Positions 9,469 to 20,941 are shown, counted from the first letter of the stretch. The stretch: DNA of 39,405 nucleotides from Campylobacterales bacterium (GCA_026994915.1 JALWPY010000174.1:1-39405); one strand, 5' to 3'. Program-made: numbers and translations. The notes: generated by a model not told the origin, from the sequence alone.

Positions 9469-10776
9469 ATGATATTTGGAAACAGACACAAAGAGCAGAC
9501 AGAGAAGATCATGGAGTACCTGGGGCAGATCGAGGGATATATTCGGCGGGACAGAAACAGTTTCACCGTCAAAGAGGATGTCAAACTCAGTCCAGAAATG
9601 AAAAAAATCTATGACAAAATCGCCCATATCGGGGATATCCTCGAGCATAAGACCAAAGAGGACCAGGGGGTCAACGGAGAGATGCTGCTGGTGATCGAAA
9701 AGATCTCAGACGGTAATCTCGGAGACCGTGTCAAATTGACCACCTCCGATCCGCATATACAGTATATCGCGACCTCTCTGAACAAACTCTCCGGCAAACT
9801 GCAGAAAGATTTCAATGACATGATCGCCGTGCTCAAAGAGTATGAACGCGGTATCTATAAAAAATCTCTGGATGAAAATCGCATGCGTGACGGTGAGATC
9901 AAAGAGTTGATCAAAGGCATCAACTCACTGCGTGACGCCATTACGGCGATGCTGGGAGAAAACTTCAAGCACGGGATCGAACTGGAGAAGGCTTCAGAGA
10001 CACTGATAGACAAGATGTACCATATCCTCGAAGCCTCCGGAGAGCAGACCAAAGTGCTCAAAAGTGCATCCGAAGAGATCAAACATATCACCCAAAAAGC
10101 GCGACAGAGTACTGAAAATACCCGGAAGATGCAGCTCTCCAGCCAGAAGGTGAAGGATTCGGCAGGCCAGGGACTCGAATATACCAGCAAAACGGTCCAC
10201 GCGATGGATGAGATCAACGAATCGACCTATGCGATCAATGAAGCGATCGAAGTGATCGATCAGATCGCTTTCCAGACCAACATCCTCTCTCTCAATGCCG
10301 CCGTGGAAGCGGCGACCGCCGGAGAAGCAGGCAAAGGTTTTGCTGTCGTCGCAAGTGAAGTGCGCAATCTCGCCGCCCGAAGTACCGAAGCGGCCAAAAC
10401 CATCAAAGATCTCGTCGCAAAAGCGACGGAGAAAGCCAATGAAGGCAAAGAGATCTCCGATCATATGATCCGTGGTTATAAAGAGTTGAGTGAAGATATT
10501 GACGGAACGATCAGACTGATCGAAGATACGACGAAGTCGGTCGAAGAGCAGGTGCAGAGTATCAACTCTCTGGAAAAGACCCTTGAAGATCTGAGCAGAC
10601 GTACCGACGACTATATCTCCATCGCCCATACGGCCAATGAAGTGAGTGTCAACGTCAGTGAAATCTCCAAAACGATCTCAAAAAGTGCCAATATGACCGA
10701 ATTTGACGGTAAAGAGGCGATTTTGCGTGAACAGCATCGATTAAAACAGGAAGAGGGAGAAATCAGCTATGTATAG
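9469..10776 (+). CDS. Cytoplasmic methyl-accepting chemotaxis protein, no obvious TM, HAMP-like repeats
   Basis: Hairpin tip [45 protein letters not shown]; no hydrophobic segment at the N-terminus. Confidence 0.93.
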   Translation: MIFGNRHKEQTEKIMEYLGQIEGYIRRDRNSFTVKEDVKLSPEMKKIYDKIAHIGDILEHKTKEDQGVNGEMLLVIEKISDGNLGDRVKLTTSDPHIQYIATSLNKLSGKLQKDFNDMIAVLKEYERGIYKKSLDENRMRDGEIKELIKGINSLRDAITAMLGENFKHGIELEKASETLIDKMYHILEASGEQTKVLKSASEEIKHITQKARQSTENTRKMQLSSQKVKDSAGQGLEYTSKTVHAMDEINESTYAINEAIEVIDQIAFQTNILSLNAAVEAATAGEAGKGFAVVASEVRNLAARSTEAAKTIKDLVAKATEKANEGKEISDHMIRGYKELSEDIDGTIRLIEDTTKSVEEQVQSINSLEKTLEDLSRRTDDYISIAHTANEVSVNVSEISKTISKSANMTEFDGKEAILREQHRLKQEEGEISYV

Positions 10777-11743
10777 TTCAGATCTGATGGATGAAAACGA
10801 CATCCAGAGCAATGTAGACTACATGACCAAAAGCTATCTGCGTAACGTCATGCAGCTGGCGGTATTTACCACCAGCAGTGACAGACTCTATGCAATCAAT
10901 ATCTCAAAGATACAGAGTTTTCTGATCAAAGAGGAGGTCGAACTGCTGCAGCCTCCGACCGGAAACGAGTATGTCATAGGGCTCATCAATATCCGCGGAG
11001 AGATCGTCTCGATTGTCAATTTCGACAAATGGGTGGGGGATGATGTCGGTGACAAAGATCAGCGGATCATTATCGTCTGTAACTACAACCAGAAGAAGAT
11101 CGGCATCATGGTCAAGGAGATCATTCGCATCGAAGAGAAGAGCAGCGATGAGCTGAGAGTTCCCGCCAGCCGTGATCCCAAAATCTCTTACGTGACTGAT
11201 GTACAGGTCAAAGACGGAGACGAAACGCGCAAGATGTGCATCGTTTTCGATGCCGAAAAACTGCTCTACGATGCCAATGTCGGCGATGAGGCATCCAAAA
11301 CGACCATCTACGATATCGATTCATTTGAAGTGACACCACCTAACAACTACAAGATCGGCAGTGACAAACTGGTACTGGTAGCCGAAGACAGTCAGATTGT
11401 CATCGAAAAACTCGACGAGTTCCTGACTAAACTGGGGCTCAACTACGAGATCTACGAAAACGGTGAAGAGTTGATTAACCGTGTCATGAGTCTCGATCCA
11501 CAGGAGATCGGTCTGGTCATCACCGATATTGAGATGCCGATCAGAAATGGTTATCAGGTAATCAAATATATCAAACAGGAGAGCATCTACGGCAATGTTC
11601 CCGTACTCTCCCTGACCAGTATGACCAATCAGGGCGTCAAGGACAAGGTGATGGAACTGGGCGCACTCGATCTGGTTAACAAGTCTGATCTGAAGCTGCT
11701 GCACAGCTATATCAAAGAGATCCTGGAAGGAGAGCTGGTATGA
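10769..11743 (+). CDS. cheV: Chemotaxis protein CheV (CheW-like + receiver)
   Basis: CheW-like N-half ([21 protein letters not shown]) plus receiver domain (LVAEDSQIV...[15 protein letters not shown]...LTSM...VNKSDL). Confidence 0.92.
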   Translation: MYSSDLMDENDIQSNVDYMTKSYLRNVMQLAVFTTSSDRLYAINISKIQSFLIKEEVELLQPPTGNEYVIGLINIRGEIVSIVNFDKWVGDDVGDKDQRIIIVCNYNQKKIGIMVKEIIRIEEKSSDELRVPASRDPKISYVTDVQVKDGDETRKMCIVFDAEKLLYDANVGDEASKTTIYDIDSFEVTPPNNYKIGSDKLVLVAEDSQIVIEKLDEFLTKLGLNYEIYENGEELINRVMSLDPQEIGLVITDIEMPIRNGYQVIKYIKQESIYGNVPVLSLTSMTNQGVKDKVMELGALDLVNKSDLKLLHSYIKEILEGELV

Positions 11744-13305
11744 ATATACGAAAACAGAGTCTCTTTCTGGGGCTCTTTATCCTGTTCTCTTTCATCGGAC
11801 TGCAGCTCTTTATCGGTAGCAAGATGCAGAGGGTCCATCACAATACCGAACAGCTCGCACACTTTATAGAGCAGAAAGCGCAGCTCAAGAGTGAACAAAA
11901 CAGGATGACTTCTGAAGAGTTTGCCCAGAAACAGAATGCTTTCGATACGAAGATCGATCATGTCAGCGGTGCGATCAGCGGTGAACTCGAAGACAGAACC
12001 CCGCTCGTCATCATCCTGCTGGTCAATATCATGATCAATCTGGGGCTCTATCTCTTTGCCAATCGTATTTTGCACAATCTGGGCAGAGTGCAAAAAGGTC
12101 TGGACTCCTTTTTCAACTATCTGCAGCGAAAAGGGGATCGAGTCGAAGCGATTCGTGTCAAAGGAAACGATGAGTTTGCCAAAATCGCGAATGATATCAA
12201 TACCAACATCCAGGCGATCGAAGCCAATCTCCGCAAAGATCAGCAGAGTGTGCAGGAGGTCTCGAGTATCGCAGATATGGCAAGCCGGGGTGATTTTTCA
12301 CAGCGCATTCATCATGAAGCGGTCAATCCTGAAATCAATCAACTCAAAGAGACGCTCAATCATCTCTTCGATGAGATGCAAAACAATCTCCGTCAAGTGG
12401 TCGGTACATTGAATGCCTATAAAAACGGTGATTATGAGAGAAAGACCGATTTGGCAGTCGGAGGTGAACTCAAAGAGCTGATCAGCGGTGTCAATAATCT
12501 GGGCAAAGAGTTGCAGACAACGCACAACAAGATTGAAAATTCACTCAAAACCAAGAGTACTGTACTCAACGAGTCGGCAGAGACACTCCAGAAGACAGTA
12601 CGGGATCTGTTCACATTTATCAAAGTCGAGCGCGAGAACACAGGTAAAGTCTCGGAGCAGATGCATGCGATGACCGATAAGATCCAGGAGACGGTTATGC
12701 AGGCCCAGACGATGAAAAGAAATGCCCGTGAAACGACAACAATGGCGAAAGAGGGTGAGGTACTTGCCGATCAGACCTTTGGTGCCATGCAGGATATCAC
12801 AAATTCGACCGATGCGATCAATGAAGCGATCACAGCGATCGATGCCATCGCCTTTCAGACAAATATCCTCTCGCTAAACGCCGCGGTAGAAGCAGCCACG
12901 GCCGGTGAAGCGGGCAAAGGGTTCGCCGTTGTGGCACAGGAGGTCCGCAATCTCGCAGCCAAGAGTGCCGAAGCGGCCAAACGGATCAAAGAGCTGGTCG
13001 AAAATACCCAGGAGAAGGCGCACGAAGGTATGGAAGTCTCTGAAAACATGAAAGAGAGTTTCGTCCATGTCAACGGCAAGATCGAAGAGACCTATCGGCT
13101 CGTCGACAGTGTCGCCAGAGAAGCGACCCATGAAAAAGCGATGGTCGAAGAGATACTGACACTCATCGATGAATTACAGTCGGTTTCTGTCAAGAACAGC
13201 GATATCGCCAAAACGACCGATGCTATCTCGTCAGAGATACTTACCATCGCCAGAGACCTGCACGATGAGGTAGGTTCGACCAAAGAGAGAGTGGAGGTAC
13301 TATAA
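11740..13305 (+). CDS. Membrane methyl-accepting chemotaxis protein
   Basis: N-terminal TM ([20 protein letters not shown]), second TM ([20 protein letters not shown]), HAMP-like region, MCP tip [36 protein letters not shown]. Confidence 0.93.
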   Translation: MNIRKQSLFLGLFILFSFIGLQLFIGSKMQRVHHNTEQLAHFIEQKAQLKSEQNRMTSEEFAQKQNAFDTKIDHVSGAISGELEDRTPLVIILLVNIMINLGLYLFANRILHNLGRVQKGLDSFFNYLQRKGDRVEAIRVKGNDEFAKIANDINTNIQAIEANLRKDQQSVQEVSSIADMASRGDFSQRIHHEAVNPEINQLKETLNHLFDEMQNNLRQVVGTLNAYKNGDYERKTDLAVGGELKELISGVNNLGKELQTTHNKIENSLKTKSTVLNESAETLQKTVRDLFTFIKVERENTGKVSEQMHAMTDKIQETVMQAQTMKRNARETTTMAKEGEVLADQTFGAMQDITNSTDAINEAITAIDAIAFQTNILSLNAAVEAATAGEAGKGFAVVAQEVRNLAAKSAEAAKRIKELVENTQEKAHEGMEVSENMKESFVHVNGKIEETYRLVDSVAREATHEKAMVEEILTLIDELQSVSVKNSDIAKTTDAISSEILTIARDLHDEVGSTKERVEVL

Positions 13306-15644
13306 TGTCACAGGAAATCAGAGATTTTTTTATGGAAGAAGCGGGTGAACTATTCGATAACCTTCACTCCATACTTTTGAAAAACGAAGAGGCGGGAGAT
13401 ATCTCCGGGGAAGAGCTGGATTCGATATTCAGAGATATGCACACCCTCAAAGGGGGTGCAGGCTCTGTCGAGATGATGAAGTTTTCCGGCTACACACACC
13501 ATCTCGAAACTTTTATGGATATGGTCAGAAACGGTGAGATTGCACTCAATCCACAGATTATCGACTTTCTTATCGAGAGTGTGGGAACGATGCAGGAGAT
13601 TCTGCAGGAGGAGTATGAAGATAGTCTCGATGAAGAGAACTATACAGAAAACCTTCAGCAACTCCTCAGAAATATCGAAGAGATCAAAGGGGGAAAAGCA
13701 CCCAGTGAACCCTCTGCCGAGCAGGCGACCAGAACAGAAAAGAAGAAAAAAGAGAAGTCTCAGATATTCGGTGACAATGCTGCCGAGATGATCGATCTCT
13801 TTGAAGAACTTGAAGAGCAGATCGAGGCGGTCGACAGTAGCAAAGTATCACCCAAAGAGGCGGTAGATGCGATCTTTCGTGTCGTCCATACGATCAAAGG
13901 GGCTTCGCAGTTTCTCAATCTCAAATACTTTCCTGCTTATTTGCATGAAGTCGAGTCCCTTCTGGACAGTGCAAGAAACGGAGAGATCCCTTATACGCAC
14001 ACATTCAATCTTTTCATGAAAAAGATTGCCGAACATGCGCAGGAGTTGATCGATGAAGAGCTCAATGGTTCGATTCATCGTGATGACTTCAACGAAGAGA
14101 TCGACGCACTGAAAGAGGAGATCGGTGAACTGCTCTTCGTCCTCGAAGATGAAAAAGCACAGGATGCAGCCCCTTTGGCGTTTGAACTCTTCGACGACGA
14201 TGCATCATCATCACAGGAAGAGGCGCCTGTAGCCTTCGAACTTTTCGATGAACCGGCACCGCAGGAGTCTTCAAAAGAGGAGAACCCGCCGGCGTTTGAA
14301 CTCTTTGACGAAACAGAGGCACAGCCACAGGCAGCACCCGCTGAAAAGAAGCAAGAAGCGAAAACTGCAACGGCGGCAGCGCAAGGAACAGCTGCAGCGA
14401 AAGCGACTGCCAGAAAAGCGTCGGCGAAGAAGAAAGATATCTCCCTCACCAAAGCGGTTTCCGCCACTTCGATCCGTGTCAATCTTGACAAAATCGACCA
14501 GCTCATGAACCGCGTAGGGGATCTGGTTATCACCAAAAGTATGCTTTTTCAGTTTACCGAATCGATCGATGACGATCATATCTACAAAGCGATCTACGAG
14601 AAGCTTGCCGATCTCGACCGTGATATCCGTGAACTGCAGGAGTCGGTCATGTCGGTGCGCATGGTGCCGATGGAGAGCGTCTACTCCAGACTGCCGAAGA
14701 TGGTACGTGATCTGGCCAAGAAACTGGATAAAAAGATTAAATTCGAGCATATCGGAGATAATGTCGAAATCGACAAAATGATGGTTGAAGGGTTGATGGA
14801 CCCGCTGACACACATTATCCGAAATTCACTCGATCACGGTGTCGAAAAACCGGAAGTGCGTTTCCAGAAAGGCAAACCGGAAGTGGGTAAACTGATCATT
14901 TCCGCCGAGCAGGAGAGTGGCAATATCATCATCTCTATCCGTGATGACGGTGCGGGGATCAATGTCGACAAAGTGGTTGCCAAAGCACTCGAAAACGGTG
15001 CGATCACCGAAGATGAACTCTCTCGCATGAGCGAGCAGGATAAACTGATGCTCGTCTTTCATCCGGGGCTCTCCACTGCCGAGGAAGTGACCGATGTTTC
15101 GGGGCGCGGTGTTGGTATGGATGTTGTCATGAACAACATCAACGCACTGGGCGGGTACATCCGTGTCTATAGTAAAAAAAACCGCGGTACCGAGTTTCAG
15201 ATCGTGCTGCCGCTGACGCTGGCGATCCTTGACGGCCTTAACGTTCTCATCGGTGACAAGAAGTTTATCCTGCCGCTCAATGCGATCGTCGAGTCACTTC
15301 AGCCTCAGCCGCACATGGTCAAGCATGTCGGTAAAAGCAACAAAGAGATTCTGATGCTCAGGCGTGAATTTATTCCGATCATCCGGCTTTACGACTTTTT
15401 CAACATCGAACCGGGATACGAAGAGCTGGAAGAGGGGATGCTCATCGTCGTCAAAACGGCAAGCAGCAAGGTTGCGCTCTTTGTCGACGATTTTCTCAAT
15501 CAGGAGCAGATCGTCGTAAAGTCACTAGAGAAAAACTATAAAAAGATCCGGGGTATCGGCGCGGCGACGATCCGCGGTGACGGAAGCATCGGGCTTATCC
15601 TCGATGTCACCAGCATCGTAGAGATGCAGAAAGCGGAGGTGTAA
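13305..15644 (+). CDS. cheA: Chemotaxis histidine kinase CheA with two HPt domains
   Basis: HPt1 MHTLKGGAGS, HPt2 VHTIKGASQF, kinase motifs NSLDHGVE, RDDGAGI, GRGVGMDVV, and a C-terminal CheW-like domain. Confidence 0.95.
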   Translation: MSQEIRDFFMEEAGELFDNLHSILLKNEEAGDISGEELDSIFRDMHTLKGGAGSVEMMKFSGYTHHLETFMDMVRNGEIALNPQIIDFLIESVGTMQEILQEEYEDSLDEENYTENLQQLLRNIEEIKGGKAPSEPSAEQATRTEKKKKEKSQIFGDNAAEMIDLFEELEEQIEAVDSSKVSPKEAVDAIFRVVHTIKGASQFLNLKYFPAYLHEVESLLDSARNGEIPYTHTFNLFMKKIAEHAQELIDEELNGSIHRDDFNEEIDALKEEIGELLFVLEDEKAQDAAPLAFELFDDDASSSQEEAPVAFELFDEPAPQESSKEENPPAFELFDETEAQPQAAPAEKKQEAKTATAAAQGTAAAKATARKASAKKKDISLTKAVSATSIRVNLDKIDQLMNRVGDLVITKSMLFQFTESIDDDHIYKAIYEKLADLDRDIRELQESVMSVRMVPMESVYSRLPKMVRDLAKKLDKKIKFEHIGDNVEIDKMMVEGLMDPLTHIIRNSLDHGVEKPEVRFQKGKPEVGKLIISAEQESGNIIISIRDDGAGINVDKVVAKALENGAITEDELSRMSEQDKLMLVFHPGLSTAEEVTDVSGRGVGMDVVMNNINALGGYIRVYSKKNRGTEFQIVLPLTLAILDGLNVLIGDKKFILPLNAIVESLQPQPHMVKHVGKSNKEILMLRREFIPIIRLYDFFNIEPGYEELEEGMLIVVKTASSKVALFVDDFLNQEQIVVKSLEKNYKKIRGIGAATIRGDGSIGLILDVTSIVEMQKAEV

Positions 15645-15645
15645 A

Positions 15646-16083
15646 ATGGAATATGTCGTTTTTAAACTTAACAGCGAAAACTATACGATCCCTCTGGAAA
15701 AGATCAAGGAGATACTGGTCTACTCACAGGTGATCATTACCGAACTTTTCAATGAAGAGCCGTGGATACGGGGGATGATCAACCTTCGTGGTGAAGTGAT
15801 TCCGATCGTCGATCTGAGAGTGCGTTTCGATATCAAAGATGTCACTTTTGGACACAACACGGTGATCATCGTCGTCAAAACCGATGAGGGTAAACTGATT
15901 GGTGTGATTGTCGATAATATAGAATCGATTCTGGAACTCGATTCACAGGTCATTGTGGCGGCGCCCGACATGGGTGTAAGTGTTGATCCCCGTTATCTGG
16001 AAGGATTGATCCGCCTCAACAAAGAAGAGATGGCCACACTGCTCAACATCGACGCAGTATTGAAAATAGAAGAAACAGTATAG
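15646..16083 (+). CDS. cheW: Chemotaxis coupling protein CheW
   Basis: EYVVFKLNSENYTIPLEKIKEIL...PWIRGMINLRGEVIPIVDLRVRF...IGVIVDNI. Confidence 0.93.
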   Translation: MEYVVFKLNSENYTIPLEKIKEILVYSQVIITELFNEEPWIRGMINLRGEVIPIVDLRVRFDIKDVTFGHNTVIIVVKTDEGKLIGVIVDNIESILELDSQVIVAAPDMGVSVDPRYLEGLIRLNKEEMATLLNIDAVLKIEETV

Positions 16084-16092
16084 GAGAAGAAG

Positions 16093-16485
16093 ATGAAAAT
16101 ATTGGTTGTAGATGACAGCAGTACCATGAGACGCGTCCTGAAGATGGGTGTCAACAAAGCGATCGGAGAGCACCATCCCGAGATTTTCGAAGCGGAAAAC
16201 GGACAGGAGGGGCTCGATATTTTACGCAAGCATCCGGACATGGACTATGTTTTTCTCGATGTCAATATGCCGGTGATGAAAGGGGATGAGATGCTGCGTA
16301 TCATGCGGCAGGATCCCGCCATCAAACATATCAAGGTAATTATGCAGACGACCGAAGGTGTACGCTCCAAAGTTGCGGAGTTGACGAAGATGGGTATCTC
16401 CGGTTATCTTCTCAAACCCTACACGCAGGAGATTATTCTGCAGCTGATGAACAAAGTGATGGAGCGCGAAAGCGTCAAAGCATAA
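16093..16485 (+). CDS. cheY: CheY-like response regulator
   Basis: Single receiver domain ILVVDDSSTMRR...YVFLDVNMPVMKGDE...GYLLKPYTQE. Confidence 0.9.
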   Translation: MKILVVDDSSTMRRVLKMGVNKAIGEHHPEIFEAENGQEGLDILRKHPDMDYVFLDVNMPVMKGDEMLRIMRQDPAIKHIKVIMQTTEGVRSKVAELTKMGISGYLLKPYTQEIILQLMNKVMERESVKA

Positions 16486-16521
16486 GTGCCCGGCAGGCAT
16501 GACAGACAAAGGCATACTCAG

Positions 16522-18210
16522 ATGAAAAAAAAGCGAGAAGATCTCATCCTCATCGCAGATGACCTCCGCACCAACCGCATGGTGATGAAAAAGGCGCTCG
16601 AAGATGAAAACTATACCTTCATCGAAGCGGCTAACGGTCAGGAAGCGGTCGAGATGGCGATCGAACATCAGCCACAGGTGATCATCATGGATGGATTGAT
16701 GCCGGTGATGGACGGTTTCGACGCGGTCAAAGCCTTGCGCACACTTGAGGGCTTCAAAAGGACGCCGATTCTGATGATCTCCTCACTTTCGGATGAATCG
16801 ATCAAAATCAAAGCGATTGAAGCGGGTGTCAACGACTTCATTACCAAGCCGTTTGAAAAGATGGAGCTGATTATGCGCTGCCGCTCCTATATGGAGATCG
16901 CCCATACCAACAGCCAGTATATTCTCTCCACGCGCGATCCTCACTCCAACATGCCCAACGAAGTGGCGCTCAGGCGTGCACTGATGCATAAAGAGAGTGC
17001 AACGATTGTACTCATGCGCATCGATCATTTTCGCTCCGTAGATGCCTTTTATGGTGAAGAGTATGCACGTATGCTGGAAAAAGCCTTCATCAAATATCTT
17101 ATCTCCTATTTTCAGAGCTTAGATCTGGTCGTGCTGTGCTACCATACCGCGCCCGGTGAGTTTGTCGTACTCTTCGATGACTTCGAGCGCGATATGGCGC
17201 ATGTAGACCTGCACAACTTCTGCAAGATGCTGCATGACCATATCAAACTCTACGAGATCGAACTCGACAAGTTTGCCTACGATGTCAGCGCGACACTCTG
17301 TTTCGCCAGCGGCAGTGAAAACCTCTATGAAGATGCCAGCTTCGCGCTCGATTCGGCGATCGAACACAAAAAGACCTATATCATCATGAATGAGGTGATT
17401 GAGAAACTCAAAGAGGAGACGCAGGAGAACATCGCCAAAGTGCATATGGTCAAAAAAGCGATCGAAGAGGATCGTATCATTCCCTATTTTCAGCCTATTT
17501 ACAACAACGAACTCGGAGAGATCACCAAGTATGAGACACTGGTCCGTCTGGTGAAAGAGGGTGGTGAGATTCTCTCTCCTTTCTTCTTTCTAGATGCTGC
17601 CAAAAACGGCAACTACTATCTGCAGATTACGACAATCATGCTCGAAAAGGTCTTTGAGATCTTCAAATATGTCGATTCCGAAGTGGCGATCAATCTCTCC
17701 TATCTGGATATGGCAAGTCCTCAGGTATGTGACAAACTGTTTGCGTTGCTAGCAGAAAATCCCGATACGGCCAGTCGCGTGACAATTGAACTTCTCGAAG
17801 ATGAAGCGATCGAAGATGACGAAGTTTTTAAAGCGTTTATCTCCAGAGTCAGGCAGTATGATGTGCAGATCGCGATCGACGATTTCGGCAGCGGTTACTC
17901 CAACTTTCAGCGTATCATGGAGATCAACCCGGACTTTGTCAAGATCGATGGAAGTATCATCAAACATCTGGCAAACGACCCCAAAAGTGAAGTGCTCACC
18001 AAAGCGATCAACACTTTCTCCCATTCGCTGGGAATCAAAACTGTCGCAGAGTTTGTCAGTGACGAGACGATTTTTATGAAAGTACGTGATATGGGGATAG
18101 ACTTTACCCAGGGGTACTACATAGCCGAACCGCATGACAAGCTCGTCACGCTCAAATCACACCCCTCGCTTTTTCACGCAAATCTCCTCGAAACGGTTCA
18201 GGAACCCTAA
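16522..18210 (+). CDS. Response regulator: REC + degenerate GGDEF + EAL
   Basis: REC (IADDLRTN, IIMDGLMPVMDG, TKPFEK); APGEFVVLFDD at the GGDEF position; EAL motifs ETLVRL, NLSYLDM, IELLEDEAI, IDDFGSGYSNF, VKIDGSIIK, TVAEFV, QGYYIAEP. Confidence 0.9.
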   Translation: MKKKREDLILIADDLRTNRMVMKKALEDENYTFIEAANGQEAVEMAIEHQPQVIIMDGLMPVMDGFDAVKALRTLEGFKRTPILMISSLSDESIKIKAIEAGVNDFITKPFEKMELIMRCRSYMEIAHTNSQYILSTRDPHSNMPNEVALRRALMHKESATIVLMRIDHFRSVDAFYGEEYARMLEKAFIKYLISYFQSLDLVVLCYHTAPGEFVVLFDDFERDMAHVDLHNFCKMLHDHIKLYEIELDKFAYDVSATLCFASGSENLYEDASFALDSAIEHKKTYIIMNEVIEKLKEETQENIAKVHMVKKAIEEDRIIPYFQPIYNNELGEITKYETLVRLVKEGGEILSPFFFLDAAKNGNYYLQITTIMLEKVFEIFKYVDSEVAINLSYLDMASPQVCDKLFALLAENPDTASRVTIELLEDEAIEDDEVFKAFISRVRQYDVQIAIDDFGSGYSNFQRIMEINPDFVKIDGSIIKHLANDPKSEVLTKAINTFSHSLGIKTVAEFVSDETIFMKVRDMGIDFTQGYYIAEPHDKLVTLKSHPSLFHANLLETVQEP

Positions 18211-18234
18211 AAAAAATTTCATAAAATCCGATAT
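18208..18234 (+). promoter_or_regulatory. Candidate sigma-28 promoter for the NIT-CZB receptor
   Basis: TAAA-N16-CCGATAT, same spacing as the 8998 site; overlaps the TAA stop of the previous gene. Confidence 0.6.
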
Positions 18235-18262
18235 ATTCTCAAAGAATTAAAAAAGGATTTTT

Positions 18263-20941
18263 ATGAAATTTCTGGACCATCTTAACTTCTCCAAGAAACT
18301 TTACACGCTTTTGGCGGTTCCGGTGATCGCTCTTGTCCTTTATACGACGACAAGTTTCATCGGTACATGGCAGGATACACAAAAATATGACCACGTCAGG
18401 GAACTTGCGCAACTCTCTGTCAAAGTCTCCAATGTCCTGCATGAGACGCAGAAAGAGCGTGGTATGAGTGCCGGTTTTATCGGTAGTAAAGGGCAGAAGT
18501 TCAGACAACAGCTGATCAAACAGCGCCAGCTTACTGATGCACAGAAAAAAGCGCTCTTTACTTTTGTAAAAACACACAATATCTCCCGATACGGCAAAGA
18601 TTTCAAATCCGGGCTCGATTTGGCGCTGAGCAAACTCAAAGGACTCGATGCCATACGTGCACAGGTCGATGCTCTGCAGATCAGCGCCAAAGATATGATC
18701 CACTACTACACTGACATGAATGCCAAACTGCTCGACGCTATCGCCACGATCGTCAAGATCTCCGATGACAAAACGATGAGTAACGAGATCAATGGATACA
18801 TGAACTTCCTCCAGGCGAAAGAGCGTATGGGTATCGAGCGTGCAGTTGGTACCGGCACACTTGCGAGCGGTGGTTTTGCCCCGGGGATGCAGGTCTACTT
18901 CATCAAACTCATCGCACAGCAGGAAGCTTTTCTGAAAAACTTCAACTACTATGCACCAAAGAGCATTATCAGAGCTTATGAAGAGATCTTTAAAGATCCT
19001 GTTGTTCAGAGTGTCGCCGAGATGGAGAAGAAGATGATGTATGCCAGTTCAGCGATGGATCTCAACATTCCTGCGCAGAAATGGTTCGACTCCATTACTT
19101 ACAAGATCAACAAATTTAAAGATGTCGAAAATCTTCAGTCTGCGCATATCATCCACTCTGCGACGACACTTTACGACAAAGCATGGTATACGCTGCTGGC
19201 ATACTTTATCATCAACACTTCTATCTTTGTCCTGATTGGTGTACTGGCAGTGATGATGACCAGACGCCTCTCCGGACAGGTCCAGAGCCTGCGTACGGGC
19301 CTGCGTTTCTTTATGGCCTATATCGCTCGTGAGAAAGACTACATCAAACCGATAAAAGTGGAAGGAAACGACGAGTTCGCCGATATGACAGAGATGATCA
19401 ACAGACAGATCGATAAGGTTACCAAGATTATCGAGCAGGATAAAAAAGTGGTTGCCGAGATCGAAGATGTCGTACACAAAGTCAGCAACGGCTTTTTCGG
19501 ATATAGTGTCAAAGAGAAAGGCGCTTCGGCGGAAGTCGAACATCTGCGTAACTCCCTTAATGACATGCTCACATCGACGAGAGAGAAGTTTGGAGAACTG
19601 GTGACGCTGCTCAACCACTTCAGTCAGGGTAAGTTCGACTATGAAGTACCGGAGGATAAACTCAAAGGGCTCAACGGTGACTTCGGTGCGGTCATCACCT
19701 CTGCGAAACTGCTGGGTGAGAATATCTCCGAGCTTTTTGCCGTCATCCAGAATGCGGGCAGTTCGCTGACAAGCAATACGAAAACACTTGCAGCTTCCTC
19801 TCAAAAACTGAATACTTCTGCACAGGCGCAAAGGGACGCTCTGGGCAATACGACCAAGGCGCTCGAACACATGAAAGAGACGACCAAAGAGAGTATTGCC
19901 GATGTGCGTAAATCCTCCTCGATGGCGGACCAACTGGCGCATAGTTCAGAAAAAGGACTCTCACTTGCTGCCAAAACGGCAGAAGCGACCGAATCGATCA
20001 ATGAAAAGGTCGAAGCGATCAACGAAGCGATCACCATCATTGACCAGATCGCTTTCCAGACCAACATCCTCTCTCTCAATGCCGCAGTCGAAGCGGCCAC
20101 AGCCGGTGAAGCGGGCAAAGGATTCTCTGTCGTCGCACAGGAAGTGCGCAATCTCGCCACCAAGAGTGCCGAAGCGGCTGCAGAGATCAAACTCCTTGTC
20201 GAAAGTGCCAAGGCGAAGTCGATGGAGGGTAAAGAGATCAGTGAAGAGATGATTGCCGGATACAATCACCTCAAAAATGAGATCAATGCGACCAAAGAGG
20301 TGATCGAGGCAGTCGAGCGCAAAAGCCAGATTCAGGAACGCGATATGTCCGAGATCGACCAGGCGGTCGAAGCGATGGAAAATGTCGTCACACACAATGT
20401 CAAAATAGCCGGTGATATCAACAACCTCTCGACCGATGTGACGGAACTCTCCTCGAGTCTCTTTCATGTCGTCTCCGCCGCATCGTTCAAAGAGGAGGTA
20501 CGCAACCAGGTCTGTGATGTCAAGCTCAATGAGACGATCGCCCAGATGAAGCACAAACATCTCATTTTCAAAAGCAAGATCCTTGAAAAAGTCGATGTCA
20601 GGACCAGATTTGATGTGACACCGCCTACACAGTGTGATCTGGGGCGCTGGATGCGTGATCAGGAAGAGCGCAAGACAAGCTTCACCCAGACACCTGCCTG
20701 GAGCGTACTCATCAACGACCACAACAAAATCCACGCCCTGGCCCAGGAGTATGTCGACAAAAATGCAGAAGGTGCTTCCAGTACAGAGCTCGACGACATC
20801 GCGACGCAACTGGAGCGTGCCACAACGACGATATTCCGTTCACTCGACGGTATCAAACGTGCCTACTGTAACCAGTTGAAACCACACGAACAGAAGCGTA
20901 CTATGAAAAAAGTACAAAAAGCACATGCCGAGGCTCTCTGA
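18263..20941 (+). CDS. Methyl-accepting chemotaxis protein: NIT sensor, HAMP repeats, MCP, C-terminal CZB
   Basis: Periplasmic NIT-like region ([28 protein letters not shown]); MCP tip; CZB residues KHKHLIFK...QCDLGRWM...[10 protein letters not shown]. Confidence 0.92.
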   Translation: MKFLDHLNFSKKLYTLLAVPVIALVLYTTTSFIGTWQDTQKYDHVRELAQLSVKVSNVLHETQKERGMSAGFIGSKGQKFRQQLIKQRQLTDAQKKALFTFVKTHNISRYGKDFKSGLDLALSKLKGLDAIRAQVDALQISAKDMIHYYTDMNAKLLDAIATIVKISDDKTMSNEINGYMNFLQAKERMGIERAVGTGTLASGGFAPGMQVYFIKLIAQQEAFLKNFNYYAPKSIIRAYEEIFKDPVVQSVAEMEKKMMYASSAMDLNIPAQKWFDSITYKINKFKDVENLQSAHIIHSATTLYDKAWYTLLAYFIINTSIFVLIGVLAVMMTRRLSGQVQSLRTGLRFFMAYIAREKDYIKPIKVEGNDEFADMTEMINRQIDKVTKIIEQDKKVVAEIEDVVHKVSNGFFGYSVKEKGASAEVEHLRNSLNDMLTSTREKFGELVTLLNHFSQGKFDYEVPEDKLKGLNGDFGAVITSAKLLGENISELFAVIQNAGSSLTSNTKTLAASSQKLNTSAQAQRDALGNTTKALEHMKETTKESIADVRKSSSMADQLAHSSEKGLSLAAKTAEATESINEKVEAINEAITIIDQIAFQTNILSLNAAVEAATAGEAGKGFSVVAQEVRNLATKSAEAAAEIKLLVESAKAKSMEGKEISEEMIAGYNHLKNEINATKEVIEAVERKSQIQERDMSEIDQAVEAMENVVTHNVKIAGDINNLSTDVTELSSSLFHVVSAASFKEEVRNQVCDVKLNETIAQMKHKHLIFKSKILEKVDVRTRFDVTPPTQCDLGRWMRDQEERKTSFTQTPAWSVLINDHNKIHALAQEYVDKNAEGASSTELDDIATQLERATTTIFRSLDGIKRAYCNQLKPHEQKRTMKKVQKAHAEAL

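Noticed and set aside
10261-10300. Near-identical nucleotide stretch shared by the MCP tips at 10261 and 20049 as evidence of recent gene conversion
   Set aside because: The MCP tip is among the most conserved protein segments; shared codon usage can explain it without conversion.
19049-19942. 297-aa minus-strand ORF inside the NIT-CZB receptor, and similar antisense ORFs across the MCP and CheA genes
   Set aside because: Shadow ORFs from codon bias opposite well-supported coding sequences.
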